The notes under the pieces are model-generated. The model made no database searches, had not been told where the DNA came from, and was given only the letters and a program-made list of their open reading frames with translations. Positions 1 through 7,028 of a DNA stretch of 16,311 nt are shown here, piece by piece. The position numbers and the translations under genes were made by a program. Each line of letters begins with the position of its first letter. Position 1 is the first letter of the stretch. This DNA is from an uncultured Flavobacterium sp. (GTDB taxonomy: Bacteria; Bacteroidota; Bacteroidia; Flavobacteriales; Flavobacteriaceae): contig NZ_CAMLMK010000065.1 of the NCBI RefSeq assembly GCF_946481155.1, positions 1 to 16,311 of the forward strand, read 5' to 3'.

Positions 1-788
1 TCAACCATTGCAATCATAGCATCGATACTTGCGCCTTCCTGAGAAGTCTCGTATTTCTCTTTAATTTCAGTAAAGAATTTCAAAGCTTCCGCTTTCTTAC
101 CCATGTCTAAAGCCATTTGACCTGCTTTGTATAAATATCTTGGTGTAGTGAAGTCATTTGCATTGGCTTCGGCTGCTTTTTGGTAGTAACTTAAAGCATC
201 CTCTTTTTGGCCTAATTCAGAGAAAGCATCTCCGATAGCTCCTGTTGCAATTGCCTTTAAGAACATATCTTCCGATTTAAATTGCTCTAACTGCGCTACT
301 GCTTCTTTGAATTTCCCAGTGTTAAGATAAGCCATACCTGCATAGTAATGTGCCAGGTTAGCCGCTTTTGTACCGGAAAAATTATCAGCGATTCCAATGA
401 AACCTAACTTACCTTCACCACCTTTTAAGGCAAGGTTGTATAAAGAATCATTAGCCACCTGTCCGTCAACAGCTTGTTGAAAATACTGCTGCGCCTGAAA
501 CATTTCGTTTGCAGCGTCCTCTTCTTTCGGCTCCACAATAAATTTGTCGTATAATAAATATCCGGCAGCTACAAATGCAATGGCACCTACAACCCCGAAA
601 ATATATTTCTGATTTTTAGCAACCCAGTCCTCAAGTTTGTTAGCACTTTCATCCAAAGTATTAAATACCTCCGCCGTTGCGCTATCTTCTTCTTTAATGT
701 TGTCTAATACATCAACGTCAACCTGATTGTCCGCAGCTTCGTCTTTTGGTTTAGGAGCTTTATATCCTCTTTTGTTATATGTTGCCAT
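1..788 (-). CDS. Membrane-anchored tetratricopeptide repeat protein (3' end outside window)
   Basis: This reading frame starts at ATG 788 and runs without a stop to the window edge, giving 262 visible residues. The N-terminal 60 residues are charged and probably cytoplasmic. One hydrophobic segment at about residues 62-80 should span the inner membrane. The rest is helical and contains TPR-like pairs with the typical A/Y/G pattern, clearest at about residues 140-240 (AHYYAGMAYLNTGKFKEAV is one such helix pair). There is no cleavable signal peptide, so the TPR part probably faces the periplasm. This is the layout of the E. coli translocon-associated protein YfgM, but that role is only an inference from architecture. 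In flavobacterial genomes I know, such a gene lies back to back with recF. The visible C-terminus looks near the natural end. Confident as a TPR protein; function unknown. Confidence 0.85.
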   Translation of the reverse strand, partial: MATYNKRGYKAPKPKDEAADNQVDVDVLDNIKEEDSATAEVFNTLDESANKLEDWVAKNQKYIFGVVGAIAFVAAGYLLYDKFIVEPKEEDAANEMFQAQQYFQQAVDGQVANDSLYNLALKGGEGKLGFIGIADNFSGTKAANLAHYYAGMAYLNTGKFKEAVAQLEQFKSEDMFLKAIATGAIGDAFSELGQKEDALSYYQKAAEANANDFTTPRYLYKAGQMALDMGKKAEALKFFTEIKEKYETSQEGASIDAMIAMV

Positions 789-809
789 CTATTTTAGTTT
801 AATGAACGG

Positions 810-840
810 CAAAAATAAAATATTTATTCATATATGGAAA
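810..840 (-). promoter_or_regulatory. Bacteroidota-type promoter of the TPR gene
   Basis: On the minus strand TATTTTTG (817-810) matches the Bacteroidota -7 consensus TAnnTTTG exactly. A TTTC (840-837), one base from the -33 TTTG, lies 19 bases upstream, a proper spacing. Transcription would start near 803-805 and leave an A-rich leader of about 15 bases before ATG 788. Seen by eye, not tested. Confidence 0.5.
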
Positions 841-866
841 TCCTTTTTGTCGATATTTTTCAATAA

Positions 867-900
867 TTTGCACCCACTTTTGAAAAATGATTTAAATTTT
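867..900 (+). promoter_or_regulatory. Possible promoter of the recF operon
   Basis: TTTG at 867-870 and TAAATTTT at 893-900 (one mismatch to TAnnTTTG) are 22 bases apart, within the range for Bacteroidota promoters. A start near 906 would give a leader of about 16 bases before the GTG at 922. The region is very AT-rich, so a chance match is possible. Confidence 0.3.
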
Positions 901-921
901 CTGAAATAATTCGGATTCCGC

Positions 922-2001
922 GTGCATTTAAAGAGACTTTCCCTTTACAATTATAAGAATATTGCCGAGGCCACTTTTGACTTCGACGCAAAAATTAATT
1001 GCTTTGTTGGGAAAAACGGCATCGGAAAAACCAATGTTCTGGATGCTATTTATCATTTGGCGTACGGGAAAAGTTATTTTAATCCGCTTGCCGTTCAGAA
1101 TATCCGTCATGGGGAAGAGTTTTTTGTCGCAGACGGCACTTTTGAAAAAGACAATCGAGACGAACAGATCGTCTGCAGCATGAAAAAAGGCCAGAAAAAA
1201 ATCCTCAAACGCAACAACAAGCCTTACGAACGCTTTTCCGAACATATTGGCTTTATTCCACTCGTGATTATTTCCCCTTCCGATCAGGATCTGATTATCG
1301 AAGGCAGCGAAACCCGCAGAAAATTTATCGACAGTGTAATTTCGCAACTCGACACTACTTATTTGCAGCAATTGATTCAATATCAGAAAATTGTCGCCCA
1401 GCGTAATGCCTTGCTGAAATATTTTGCCGTGAATTATACTTTTGAAGAAGACACACTTTCCATTTACAATGAACAGTTAGATACTTTAGGAACCGATATT
1501 TTCGAAAAAAGAAAGCAGTTTCTCGATGATTTCATTCCGATTTTCAGCAAACACCATCAGGCGATAACCAATTCAGCAGAATCGGTTCAGATTGTTTACG
1601 AAAGCCAACTTTCCGAAAAACCGTTATCAGTACTTTTTGAAGAGCATTTAGCCAAAGACCGCGCCCTGCAATATACCAGTGCAGGTATTCACAAAGATGA
1701 TTTATCCTTTGAGATAGATGGCTTTCCGATAAAGAAATTCGGATCACAGGGACAACAGAAATCATTTTTAATAGCCTTAAAGCTCGCCCAGTTCGAATTC
1801 ATCAGAAAACAAAGCGGCGTCTTGCCCATCTTATTATTTGATGATATTTTCGATAAATTAGACGAGACCCGCGTGAGCAAGATCGTAGAAATGGTCAATG
1901 ACGAGACTTTCGGGCAGCTGTTCATTTCTGATACCCACCCGGAACGTACCGAAAATATCGTAAAAACCACGCATCAGTCATACAAACTATTTAATTTGTA
2001 A
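922..2001 (+). CDS. recF: DNA replication and repair protein RecF
   Basis: RecF is an SMC/ABC-like ATPase that binds single-strand/double-strand DNA junctions and, with RecO and RecR, loads RecA at gaps. The 359-residue length is normal. The Walker A loop GKNGIGKT is at residues 30-37, the ABC signature GSQGQQKS at 274-281, and the Walker B/D-loop [12 protein letters not shown] at 304-315; the first beta strands (LSLYNYKN) are typical of the family. The start must be GTG at 922, because an in-frame TAA lies at 907-909 and no ATG intervenes; the Met-His-Leu-Lys N-terminus fits flavobacterial RecF. It is the first gene of a tight run of five, and the next gene begins 25 bases after its stop. 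As usual in Bacteroidota, it is not beside dnaA/dnaN here. Confidence 0.97.
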   Translation: MHLKRLSLYNYKNIAEATFDFDAKINCFVGKNGIGKTNVLDAIYHLAYGKSYFNPLAVQNIRHGEEFFVADGTFEKDNRDEQIVCSMKKGQKKILKRNNKPYERFSEHIGFIPLVIISPSDQDLIIEGSETRRKFIDSVISQLDTTYLQQLIQYQKIVAQRNALLKYFAVNYTFEEDTLSIYNEQLDTLGTDIFEKRKQFLDDFIPIFSKHHQAITNSAESVQIVYESQLSEKPLSVLFEEHLAKDRALQYTSAGIHKDDLSFEIDGFPIKKFGSQGQQKSFLIALKLAQFEFIRKQSGVLPILLFDDIFDKLDETRVSKIVEMVNDETFGQLFISDTHPERTENIVKTTHQSYKLFNL

Positions 2002-2026
2002 TTTTACGCACTCATAATCCGCAAAA

Positions 2027-2722
2027 ATGAAAACTATAAAAATCATATTATCCTTAACAATAGCGCTGCTTTTCACCAATTGCAGTAACAGCCAGAATTT
2101 TGAAAGCATGTCGGTTTCCGAATTTGAAAACAAACTGAAAAGTGTTGAAAATGCGCAACTATTAGATGTAAGAACACCGGGTGAGTTTTCGGAAGGGCAT
2201 TTAGACAAAGCTGAAAACATCAACTGGAGTGGTGATAATTTCGAGGCATCGGTACAAAAATTAGACAAAGCGAAACCCGTTTTTGTGTACTGCCTTGCTG
2301 GCGGAAGAAGTAAAAAAGCCGCATCAAAACTTAGTGAGATGGGATTTACAAAAATCTATGAAATGGACGGTGGCTATATGAAGTGGAGTGCTGCTCATCC
2401 AACTTCTCAAAAAACAGCAGACGCCGGAATGACCAAAACCGACTATGAAAAACTAATCGCATCCGGCAAAACGGTTGTAATCGATTTCTATGCGGAATGG
2501 TGTGGCCCATGCAAAAAAATGGCGCCTTATTTAGCTAAGATGGAGAAAGAATATGAAGGCAAAGCCAAAATTATTCGTGTGGATGCCGATAAAAACAAAT
2601 CGCTTTTCAATGTCTTAGGCTATTCGGAACTTCCGGCGGTGATTATTTACAAAGACGGAAAAGAAATCTGGAAGAAGAACGGATTTGTTTCGGAAACCGA
2701 ATTACGAGCGCAACTTCAATAA
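2027..2722 (+). CDS. Predicted lipoprotein with fused rhodanese and thioredoxin domains
   Basis: The 231-residue protein starts with a lipoprotein-type signal peptide: a basic start, a hydrophobic stretch and LLFTNC, with Cys19 as the likely lipidated residue. A rhodanese domain follows (about residues 30-125) with LLDVRTPGEF and an active loop CLAGGRS whose catalytic cysteine is Cys89. The second half (about 137-231) is a thioredoxin domain with the redox motif WCGPC (Cys159 and Cys162) and the cis-proline at Pro203 in SELPAV. It should sit outside the cytoplasm, tethered to a membrane. A joint role in thiol or sulfane-sulfur chemistry is an inference: the rhodanese could form a persulfide or sulfenate that the thioredoxin site reduces. 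It needs an electron donor such as a DsbD/CcdA-type protein, not seen here. It lies 25 bases after recF and 18 before murB, so it is probably co-transcribed. Confidence 0.9.
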   Translation: MKTIKIILSLTIALLFTNCSNSQNFESMSVSEFENKLKSVENAQLLDVRTPGEFSEGHLDKAENINWSGDNFEASVQKLDKAKPVFVYCLAGGRSKKAASKLSEMGFTKIYEMDGGYMKWSAAHPTSQKTADAGMTKTDYEKLIASGKTVVIDFYAEWCGPCKKMAPYLAKMEKEYEGKAKIIRVDADKNKSLFNVLGYSELPAVIIYKDGKEIWKKNGFVSETELRAQLQ

Positions 2723-2740
2723 TTAAATGCCGAATTCCCA

Positions 2741-3754
2741 ATGGAAATCAAACACAATTTCTCGCTGAAAAACTACAATACGTTTGGCATTGAAGCCAAG
2801 GCGAAATCGTTTGTAGAAGTTAGCACTACAGATGAATTAGCACAAATCCTGAAAGAGTACCAAAACGAAAAGCTGTTCATTTTGGGTGGTGGAAGCAATA
2901 TGCTTTTAACGCAGGATATTGATGCTTTAGTAATCTATGTAAACTTAAAAGGAAAAAAAATCCTGAAAGAGGACGATGATTTTGTTTGGGTTCAGGGAAA
3001 TGCAGGCGAAAACTGGCATGAATTTGTGTTATGGAACCTGGAGCAGAACTTCGGTGGTATTGAAAACATGTCCCTGATTCCCGGAAATGTAGGCACTACT
3101 CCTATTCAGAATATCGGGGCATACGGAGCCGAAATCAAAGACACTTTTGTTTCGTGTGACGCCATGAAAATGGACACCCAGGAAATTATAACTTTTACCA
3201 ATGAAGAATGCAGATTCGGGTACCGCGAAAGCATTTTCAAGAATGAAGCGAAAGATAAATATGTAATCACTTCGGTAGTTTTCAAGCTTACTAAGCGAAA
3301 CCATAAAGTCAACACCTCTTATGGCGCCATTGATGGCGAATTGGCAAAACACAACATTACCGATCCGACAATTCAGGAAGTGAGCAATGCAGTGATTGCC
3401 ATCCGAAGAAGCAAGCTGCCGGATCCTAAAGAATTGGGCAACAGCGGAAGCTTCTTTAAAAACCCGATTGTTTCAAAAGAAACTTTTGAAAAAGCGCACG
3501 CAAAATTCCCTGATATGCCGCATTATACGATCTCGGAAACCGAAGTAAAAGTTCCTGCAGGATGGCTTATTGAACAGGCCGGATTCAAAGGAAAACGATT
3601 TGGCGATGCGGGCATTCACAAATTACAGGCATTGGTTCTGGTAAATTACGGCAACGCCACCGGACAGGAAATCCTAAATGTTTCCAAAGACATCCAGAAA
3701 ACCATTCTGGAGAAATATGGGATTGCGATTGAGGCGGAAGTGAATATCATTTAA
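2741..3754 (+). CDS. murB: UDP-N-acetylenolpyruvoylglucosamine reductase
   Basis: MurB reduces UDP-GlcNAc-enolpyruvate to UDP-MurNAc with NADPH and bound FAD, the second committed step of peptidoglycan precursor synthesis in the cytoplasm. At 337 residues it is the long, E. coli-like type I form. The FAD domain has ILGGGSNML (about residues 47-55) and the PGNVGTTPIQNIGAYG segment (about 112-127). The catalytic region includes RFGYRES (Arg162, matching E. coli Arg159) and NSGSFFKNP, in which Ser237 is the proton-donating serine. The C-terminal EAEV (Glu331/Glu333) provides the conserved glutamate. ATG 2741 gives the usual flavobacterial N-terminus. It is third in the recF operon, and the next gene starts 9-12 bases after its stop. 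Identification is secure. Confidence 0.98.
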   Translation: MEIKHNFSLKNYNTFGIEAKAKSFVEVSTTDELAQILKEYQNEKLFILGGGSNMLLTQDIDALVIYVNLKGKKILKEDDDFVWVQGNAGENWHEFVLWNLEQNFGGIENMSLIPGNVGTTPIQNIGAYGAEIKDTFVSCDAMKMDTQEIITFTNEECRFGYRESIFKNEAKDKYVITSVVFKLTKRNHKVNTSYGAIDGELAKHNITDPTIQEVSNAVIAIRRSKLPDPKELGNSGSFFKNPIVSKETFEKAHAKFPDMPHYTISETEVKVPAGWLIEQAGFKGKRFGDAGIHKLQALVLVNYGNATGQEILNVSKDIQKTILEKYGIAIEAEVNII

Positions 3755-3765
3755 AGAAAATAGTG

Positions 3766-4488
3766 ATGGATTTTTCAGAAAATAAAACCCACTTGCACGA
3801 AAAAGGTTTTTCAATTATTGATGACATCTATACCAAAGACGAGATAGGAAAATTAATATCAGTGATTGAAAATTCAAATTCAGGCGGGAAAAATTTCCTG
3901 AAGTCGGCCGACTTATTTGCTATCCGACAGTTCCTAAATGAAATTCCCGAAATCAAAGAGCTTATTTTCAATAAAAGGCTCCACAAGTTAATTTCCGATA
4001 TTGCCGGAGAAGATTTTTTCATCATTAAATCCATCTATTTCGATAAGCCGGAAGAATCAAATTGGTTCGTATCCTATCATCAGGATTTAACGATTTCAGT
4101 GGACGGTAAAAAAGATGTGGAAAATTTTAGCGGATGGACCACAAAAAACAATCAGTTTGCAGTGCAGCCCACGCTCGATATTCTCGAAAATATTTTCACG
4201 GTACGAATCCACCTTGATGCTACCGACGAAAATAACGGCGCCTTAAAAATCATTGAAGCATCACATCTCAGAAAAATATACCGCCCGGAAAATATTGATT
4301 TTTCAACGGAACAGGAAACTTTCTGCAATGTTGAAGCCGGCGGCATTATGATTATGAAACCTTTATTACTTCATGGTTCGAACCGGTCAAAAAATAGCAA
4401 CCGCAGAAGAGTAATTCATATTGAATTCTCAAATAAGCAATTGCTGGAAGGCCTGAATTGGTCTGAATACGCAACACTAAAAAACTAA
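3766..4488 (+). CDS. PhyH-family Fe(II)/2-oxoglutarate-dependent oxygenase, substrate unknown
   Basis: The protein (240 residues from ATG 3766) resembles phytanoyl-CoA dioxygenase-like enzymes. The N-terminus has the usual EKGFSIIDDIYTKDEI opening. The iron-binding facial triad is visible: His105 and Asp107 in YHQDLT, and a distal His203 in LLLHGSNRS. A following Arg-rich strand (NRRRVIHIEF, about 212-221) should supply the 2-oxoglutarate salt bridge. Such enzymes use Fe(II), O2 and 2-oxoglutarate to hydroxylate or halogenate diverse small molecules, so the family does not reveal the substrate. A GTG at 3763, immediately before the ATG, could also start it; I prefer the ATG. The gene is 11 bases after murB and 7 before the PaiB-like gene, suggesting co-transcription. 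No biosynthetic partner genes are near. Confidence 0.85.
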   Translation: MDFSENKTHLHEKGFSIIDDIYTKDEIGKLISVIENSNSGGKNFLKSADLFAIRQFLNEIPEIKELIFNKRLHKLISDIAGEDFFIIKSIYFDKPEESNWFVSYHQDLTISVDGKKDVENFSGWTTKNNQFAVQPTLDILENIFTVRIHLDATDENNGALKIIEASHLRKIYRPENIDFSTEQETFCNVEAGGIMIMKPLLLHGSNRSKNSNRRRVIHIEFSNKQLLEGLNWSEYATLKN

Positions 4489-4495
4489 ACTTCCT

Positions 4496-5110
4496 ATGTA
4501 CATTCCAGCTATCTATAAAAATGAAAACGCCGAAGACATCCGCAGCTTTTTAAAAAGCAACAGCTTTGGTATTTTGGTGAATCAGACCGAAGGAAAACTT
4601 TGGGGAACGCATATCCCGATGGAACTTGACACCAATACAGAAGGCAAAGAAGTGTTATTCGGGCACATTTCAAAAGAAAACCCGCAATGGAAAAGCTTTG
4701 ACAAAGACACTCAGGTTCTTGCCATATTTTCGGGTCCGCACAGCTATATTTCTTCCTCATGGTATGATCATGAAAATGTCCCTACGTGGGATTACATTGC
4801 TGTTCACGTTTATGGAAAAATAAGGATTATAGAAGGCGAAGAGATGCTTTCCGCTTTGAAAAAACTGGTGGACAAATATGAAGCAATTTCCGAAAACCCT
4901 GTAAAAATTGAAAATCTTTCGGCAGAAACCATGATGCAGACCAAAGGCATTGTAGCTTTTGAAATTGAAATTACAGAGATTCAGGCACAAAAGAAACTTT
5001 CTCAAAACCGTGACGATAAAAACCATGCTGTTATTATTTCAGAATTGCAAAAAAGTGATGATCCAAACGCACATCTGATTGCCTGTGAAATGGCAAAACA
5101 GCGAAAATAG
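4496..5110 (+). CDS. PaiB-like FMN-binding protein
   Basis: The 204-residue protein matches the PaiB / FMN-binding negative transcriptional regulator family along its whole length: the MYIPAIYK start, the split-barrel region FGILVNQ and WGTHIPMEL, then the signature GPHSYISSSWY (about residues 82-92) followed by VPTWDYIAVHVYG (about 97-109). The fold is that of pyridoxamine-phosphate-oxidase-like flavin-binding barrels. In Bacillus, PaiB was linked to protease and sporulation gene repression, but no DNA-binding domain is visible and most homologues are uncharacterised, so a flavin- or heme-linked enzymatic role is equally possible. Its stop codon lies inside a short hairpin that may end the recF operon. 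Family assignment is confident; the function is not. Confidence 0.88.
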   Translation: MYIPAIYKNENAEDIRSFLKSNSFGILVNQTEGKLWGTHIPMELDTNTEGKEVLFGHISKENPQWKSFDKDTQVLAIFSGPHSYISSSWYDHENVPTWDYIAVHVYGKIRIIEGEEMLSALKKLVDKYEAISENPVKIENLSAETMMQTKGIVAFEIEITEIQAQKKLSQNRDDKNHAVIISELQKSDDPNAHLIACEMAKQRK

Positions 5111-5124
5111 CACCGCGCTATTTT
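5104..5124 (+). terminator. Weak hairpin after the PaiB-like gene, possible terminator
   Basis: AAAATAGC (5104-5111) and GCTATTTT (5117-5124) form a perfect 8-bp stem with a 5-base loop; the stop codon 5108-5110 is inside the stem. The four T residues belong to the stem and the core pairing is only TAGC/GCTA, so it is weaker than the hairpin at 7849. It may end transcription of the recF-paiB run. Confidence 0.4.
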
Positions 5125-5157
5125 ACGATTTCCGGTGGAAATTTAAGATTTGATTTG

Positions 5158-5165
5158 TACATTTG
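5158..5165 (+). promoter_or_regulatory. Promoter -7 element for the glycosyltransferase-sigma pair
   Basis: TACATTTG matches the Bacteroidota -7 consensus TAnnTTTG exactly. It lies 33 bases before ATG 5199, so the leader would be about 25-28 bases. A clear -33 TTTG is missing; the nearest candidate, TTTC at 5129-5132, is 25 bases away, slightly too far. Confidence 0.5.
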
Positions 5166-5198
5166 CAGCACACATTCTAACACCGATTCAAATTCTAT

Positions 5199-6305
5199 AT
5201 GCTGCTAATTTTACTTTACGTTTTTATCGGAATCATTGCCATCCAACTGTTTTATTATTTAGTTGTTTTTGGGAAATTTGCATTTGCAAAAACTCAGAAA
5301 ATTACTCCGAAGCGCATTCCTGTTTCAGTAATCGTCTGCGCCAAAAACGAAGCAGAGAATGTTAGAAAATTTATCCCTATTCTTGCTGAGCAGAATTACT
5401 CCGATTATGAAATTGTCCTGATCGACGATGCTTCGAGCGATGAAACCCTAGAGATTTTTGAAGCCTTCGAACGCCAGTATTCCAATATTAAATTAGTTAA
5501 GGTTCAAAACAACGAAGCCTTTTGGGGCAACAAAAAATTCGCGCTTACTTTAGGAATTAAAGCCGCTACAAAAGAATACCTGCTTTTCACTGATGCCGAT
5601 TGCTATCCTACTTCAAAAGACTGGATCCTGAACATGAGCGCGCAGTTTACCATGCACAAAACCATCGTTTTAGGTTATGGCGCTTATGAAAGAGTCAAAG
5701 GCTCCTTCCTCAACAAAATCATTCGCTTCGAAACCATGCTTACGGCTACCCAATATTTTTCATGGGCGAAAATGGGCAAGCCTTATATGGGTGTTGGAAG
5801 AAATTTGGCTTATAAACGCGAAGAATTTTTCAGGGTAAACGGATTTATTGAGCACATGAGCATGCGTTCAGGAGATGACGATTTGTTCATTAATCAGGCA
5901 GCCAACCGACATAACACTACCATTTGCTACACCCAGGAAAGTTTTACGGTTTCCGAACCGAAAAAAACATGGGTAGAATGGTTCCGTCAAAAGCGCCGTC
6001 ATGTTTCCACGGCCAAATTATACAAAGGTTTTGATAAATTCCAACTGGGATTGTACTATATCTCGCAGCTGGCATTCCTGCTGTTAGCCATTCTTTTACT
6101 GGCTTTTCAGTTCCAATGGATGCTTGTGGGCGGATTGATCGTTTTCCGATATATTTTTGCTTGGACTACTTTAGGCTATGCAGCGGCAAAACTGAAAGAA
6201 AAAGACGTGATGTATTGGTTCCCGGTTATCGAAATAATCCTTATCTTCACGCAGTTGAACGTGTTTTTCACTAACTTAATTTCAAAACCGGTACATTGGA
6301 AATAA
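5199..6305 (+). CDS. Membrane glycosyltransferase, family 2
   Basis: The 368-residue protein has an N-terminal membrane helix (about residues 2-25), a cytoplasmic GT-A domain and a cluster of hydrophobic helices from about 285 to 360. The GT2 landmarks are in order: VSVIVCAKNEAENV (about 42-55), the ILIDDAS-like strand VLIDDASSDE, the metal-binding DxD as Asp132-Ala-Asp134 in FTDADC, the acidic GDDD (225-228) holding the catalytic base, and a QxxRRH box (Gln264-His268). The last resembles the QxxRW motif of processive membrane GT2 enzymes. It should transfer a sugar from a nucleotide donor to a lipid or polysaccharide at the inner membrane; the substrate cannot be read from the sequence. Its last 10 bases overlap the start of the sigma factor gene, so the two are almost certainly one transcript. 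Confidence 0.92.
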   Translation: MLLILLYVFIGIIAIQLFYYLVVFGKFAFAKTQKITPKRIPVSVIVCAKNEAENVRKFIPILAEQNYSDYEIVLIDDASSDETLEIFEAFERQYSNIKLVKVQNNEAFWGNKKFALTLGIKAATKEYLLFTDADCYPTSKDWILNMSAQFTMHKTIVLGYGAYERVKGSFLNKIIRFETMLTATQYFSWAKMGKPYMGVGRNLAYKREEFFRVNGFIEHMSMRSGDDDLFINQAANRHNTTICYTQESFTVSEPKKTWVEWFRQKRRHVSTAKLYKGFDKFQLGLYYISQLAFLLLAILLLAFQFQWMLVGGLIVFRYIFAWTTLGYAAAKLKEKDVMYWFPVIEIILIFTQLNVFFTNLISKPVHWK

Positions 6306-6862
6306 CCTCCGAAATCATACAACGAAATATTGAAAAGGCTAAAATGGGTGACCAGGTAGCCTTTACTTTTTTATTGGATTTTTTCTGGAACGAAGTGTAT
6401 GGGTTTATGCTGAAACGAACGGAAAACGAAACCGACACAGAAGATATCGTTATTGAAACTTTCGCGAAAGCATTCGACAAAATAGCCACATATAATCCGG
6501 AATTCGGCTTCAACACCTGGCTGATTGCAATCGCTAAGAACGTCCATATCGATATGTTGCGCAAGAAGAAATCGAGCTTGTTTGTGGAAATGAACGACGA
6601 AGAAGACAATCAGGCTTACGATGTTGCCGACACCACTCCCACTGTTGAAGATGAAATTATCAAGGAACAAAACCTTGCACGGTTACTTTTGTTAATAAAA
6701 GAATTAAAACCCGCATACCAGGAAGTCATACAATTACGTTATTTTCAGGAAATGAGTTATCAGGAAATCTCCGATGAACTTGAAGAGCCTTTGAATAATG
6801 TAAAGATTAAACTTTTACGGGCTAAAAAGCTACTGGCAGAAATCATTCAGCAAAAGCGCTAA
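6296..6862 (+). CDS. ECF-type RNA polymerase sigma factor
   Basis: The 188-residue protein has the two-domain layout of extracytoplasmic-function sigma factors. Region 2 (about residues 18-90) includes GDQVAFTFLLDFFWNEVYG, the acidic DTEDIVIETFAKAF and NTWLIAIAKN, which contact the core enzyme and the -10 DNA. An acidic linker (about 97-122) leads to region 4 (about 127-185), a helix-turn-helix with YQEVIQLRYFQEMSYQEI. The start is TTG 6296: a stop lies in frame at 6272-6274, no ATG precedes the conserved first helix, and the first in-frame ATG (6344) would remove that helix. The start codon sits inside the end of the glycosyltransferase gene, suggesting coupled translation. No anti-sigma gene is adjacent, which is unusual for many ECF groups but common in small Bacteroidota ECF families. 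Target genes are unknown. Confidence 0.92.
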   Translation: MEITSEIIQRNIEKAKMGDQVAFTFLLDFFWNEVYGFMLKRTENETDTEDIVIETFAKAFDKIATYNPEFGFNTWLIAIAKNVHIDMLRKKKSSLFVEMNDEEDNQAYDVADTTPTVEDEIIKEQNLARLLLLIKELKPAYQEVIQLRYFQEMSYQEISDELEEPLNNVKIKLLRAKKLLAEIIQQKR

Positions 6863-6914
6863 TTCATTGATTTTCCTTCAACAAATACCTACTTTTCCTT
6901 ACATGTTTTATTTC

Positions 6915-6957
6915 TAAATGTTAACTTGAAAAAAATTTCACAAATATTTAACATTTA
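6915..6957. repeat. 10-bp perfect inverted repeat upstream of the TonB gene
   Basis: TAAATGTTAA (6915-6924) is the exact reverse complement of TTAACATTTA (6948-6957), with 23 bases between. The arms lie upstream of a possible -7 element (TAGTTTTC, 6974-6981, one mismatch) in the 166-base gap between the sigma factor and TonB genes. It could be a binding site for a dimeric regulator or a leader hairpin; the very AT-rich context allows chance. Confidence 0.4.
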
Positions 6958-6973
6958 AAACAATATGCTCGCA

Positions 6974-6981
6974 TAGTTTTC
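6974..6981 (+). promoter_or_regulatory. Possible -7 element of the TonB gene
   Basis: TAGTTTTC differs from TAnnTTTG only at the last base. Transcription from it would leave an A/T-rich leader of about 40 bases before ATG 7029. No good -33 element is visible (only TTTA at 6947-6950, 23 bases upstream). Weak support. Confidence 0.3.
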
Positions 6982-7028
6982 GTTATTAAATAAAAAACTA
7001 AATTTAATTAACCTCAAAACTATTTATT

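Noticed and set aside
727..909. Plus-strand frame of 60 codons across the start of the TPR gene and the divergent promoter region
   Set aside because: It is antisense to the TPR coding sequence, resembles no family, and its second half is AT-rich noncoding DNA.
928..1380. Minus-strand open frame of 150 codons inside recF
   Set aside because: It mirrors the codon pattern of recF, has no recognisable domain, and has no promoter or leader of its own.
3763..3765. GTG as the start of the PhyH-like gene
   Set aside because: An ATG follows directly; it is the better start and the protein differs by only one residue.
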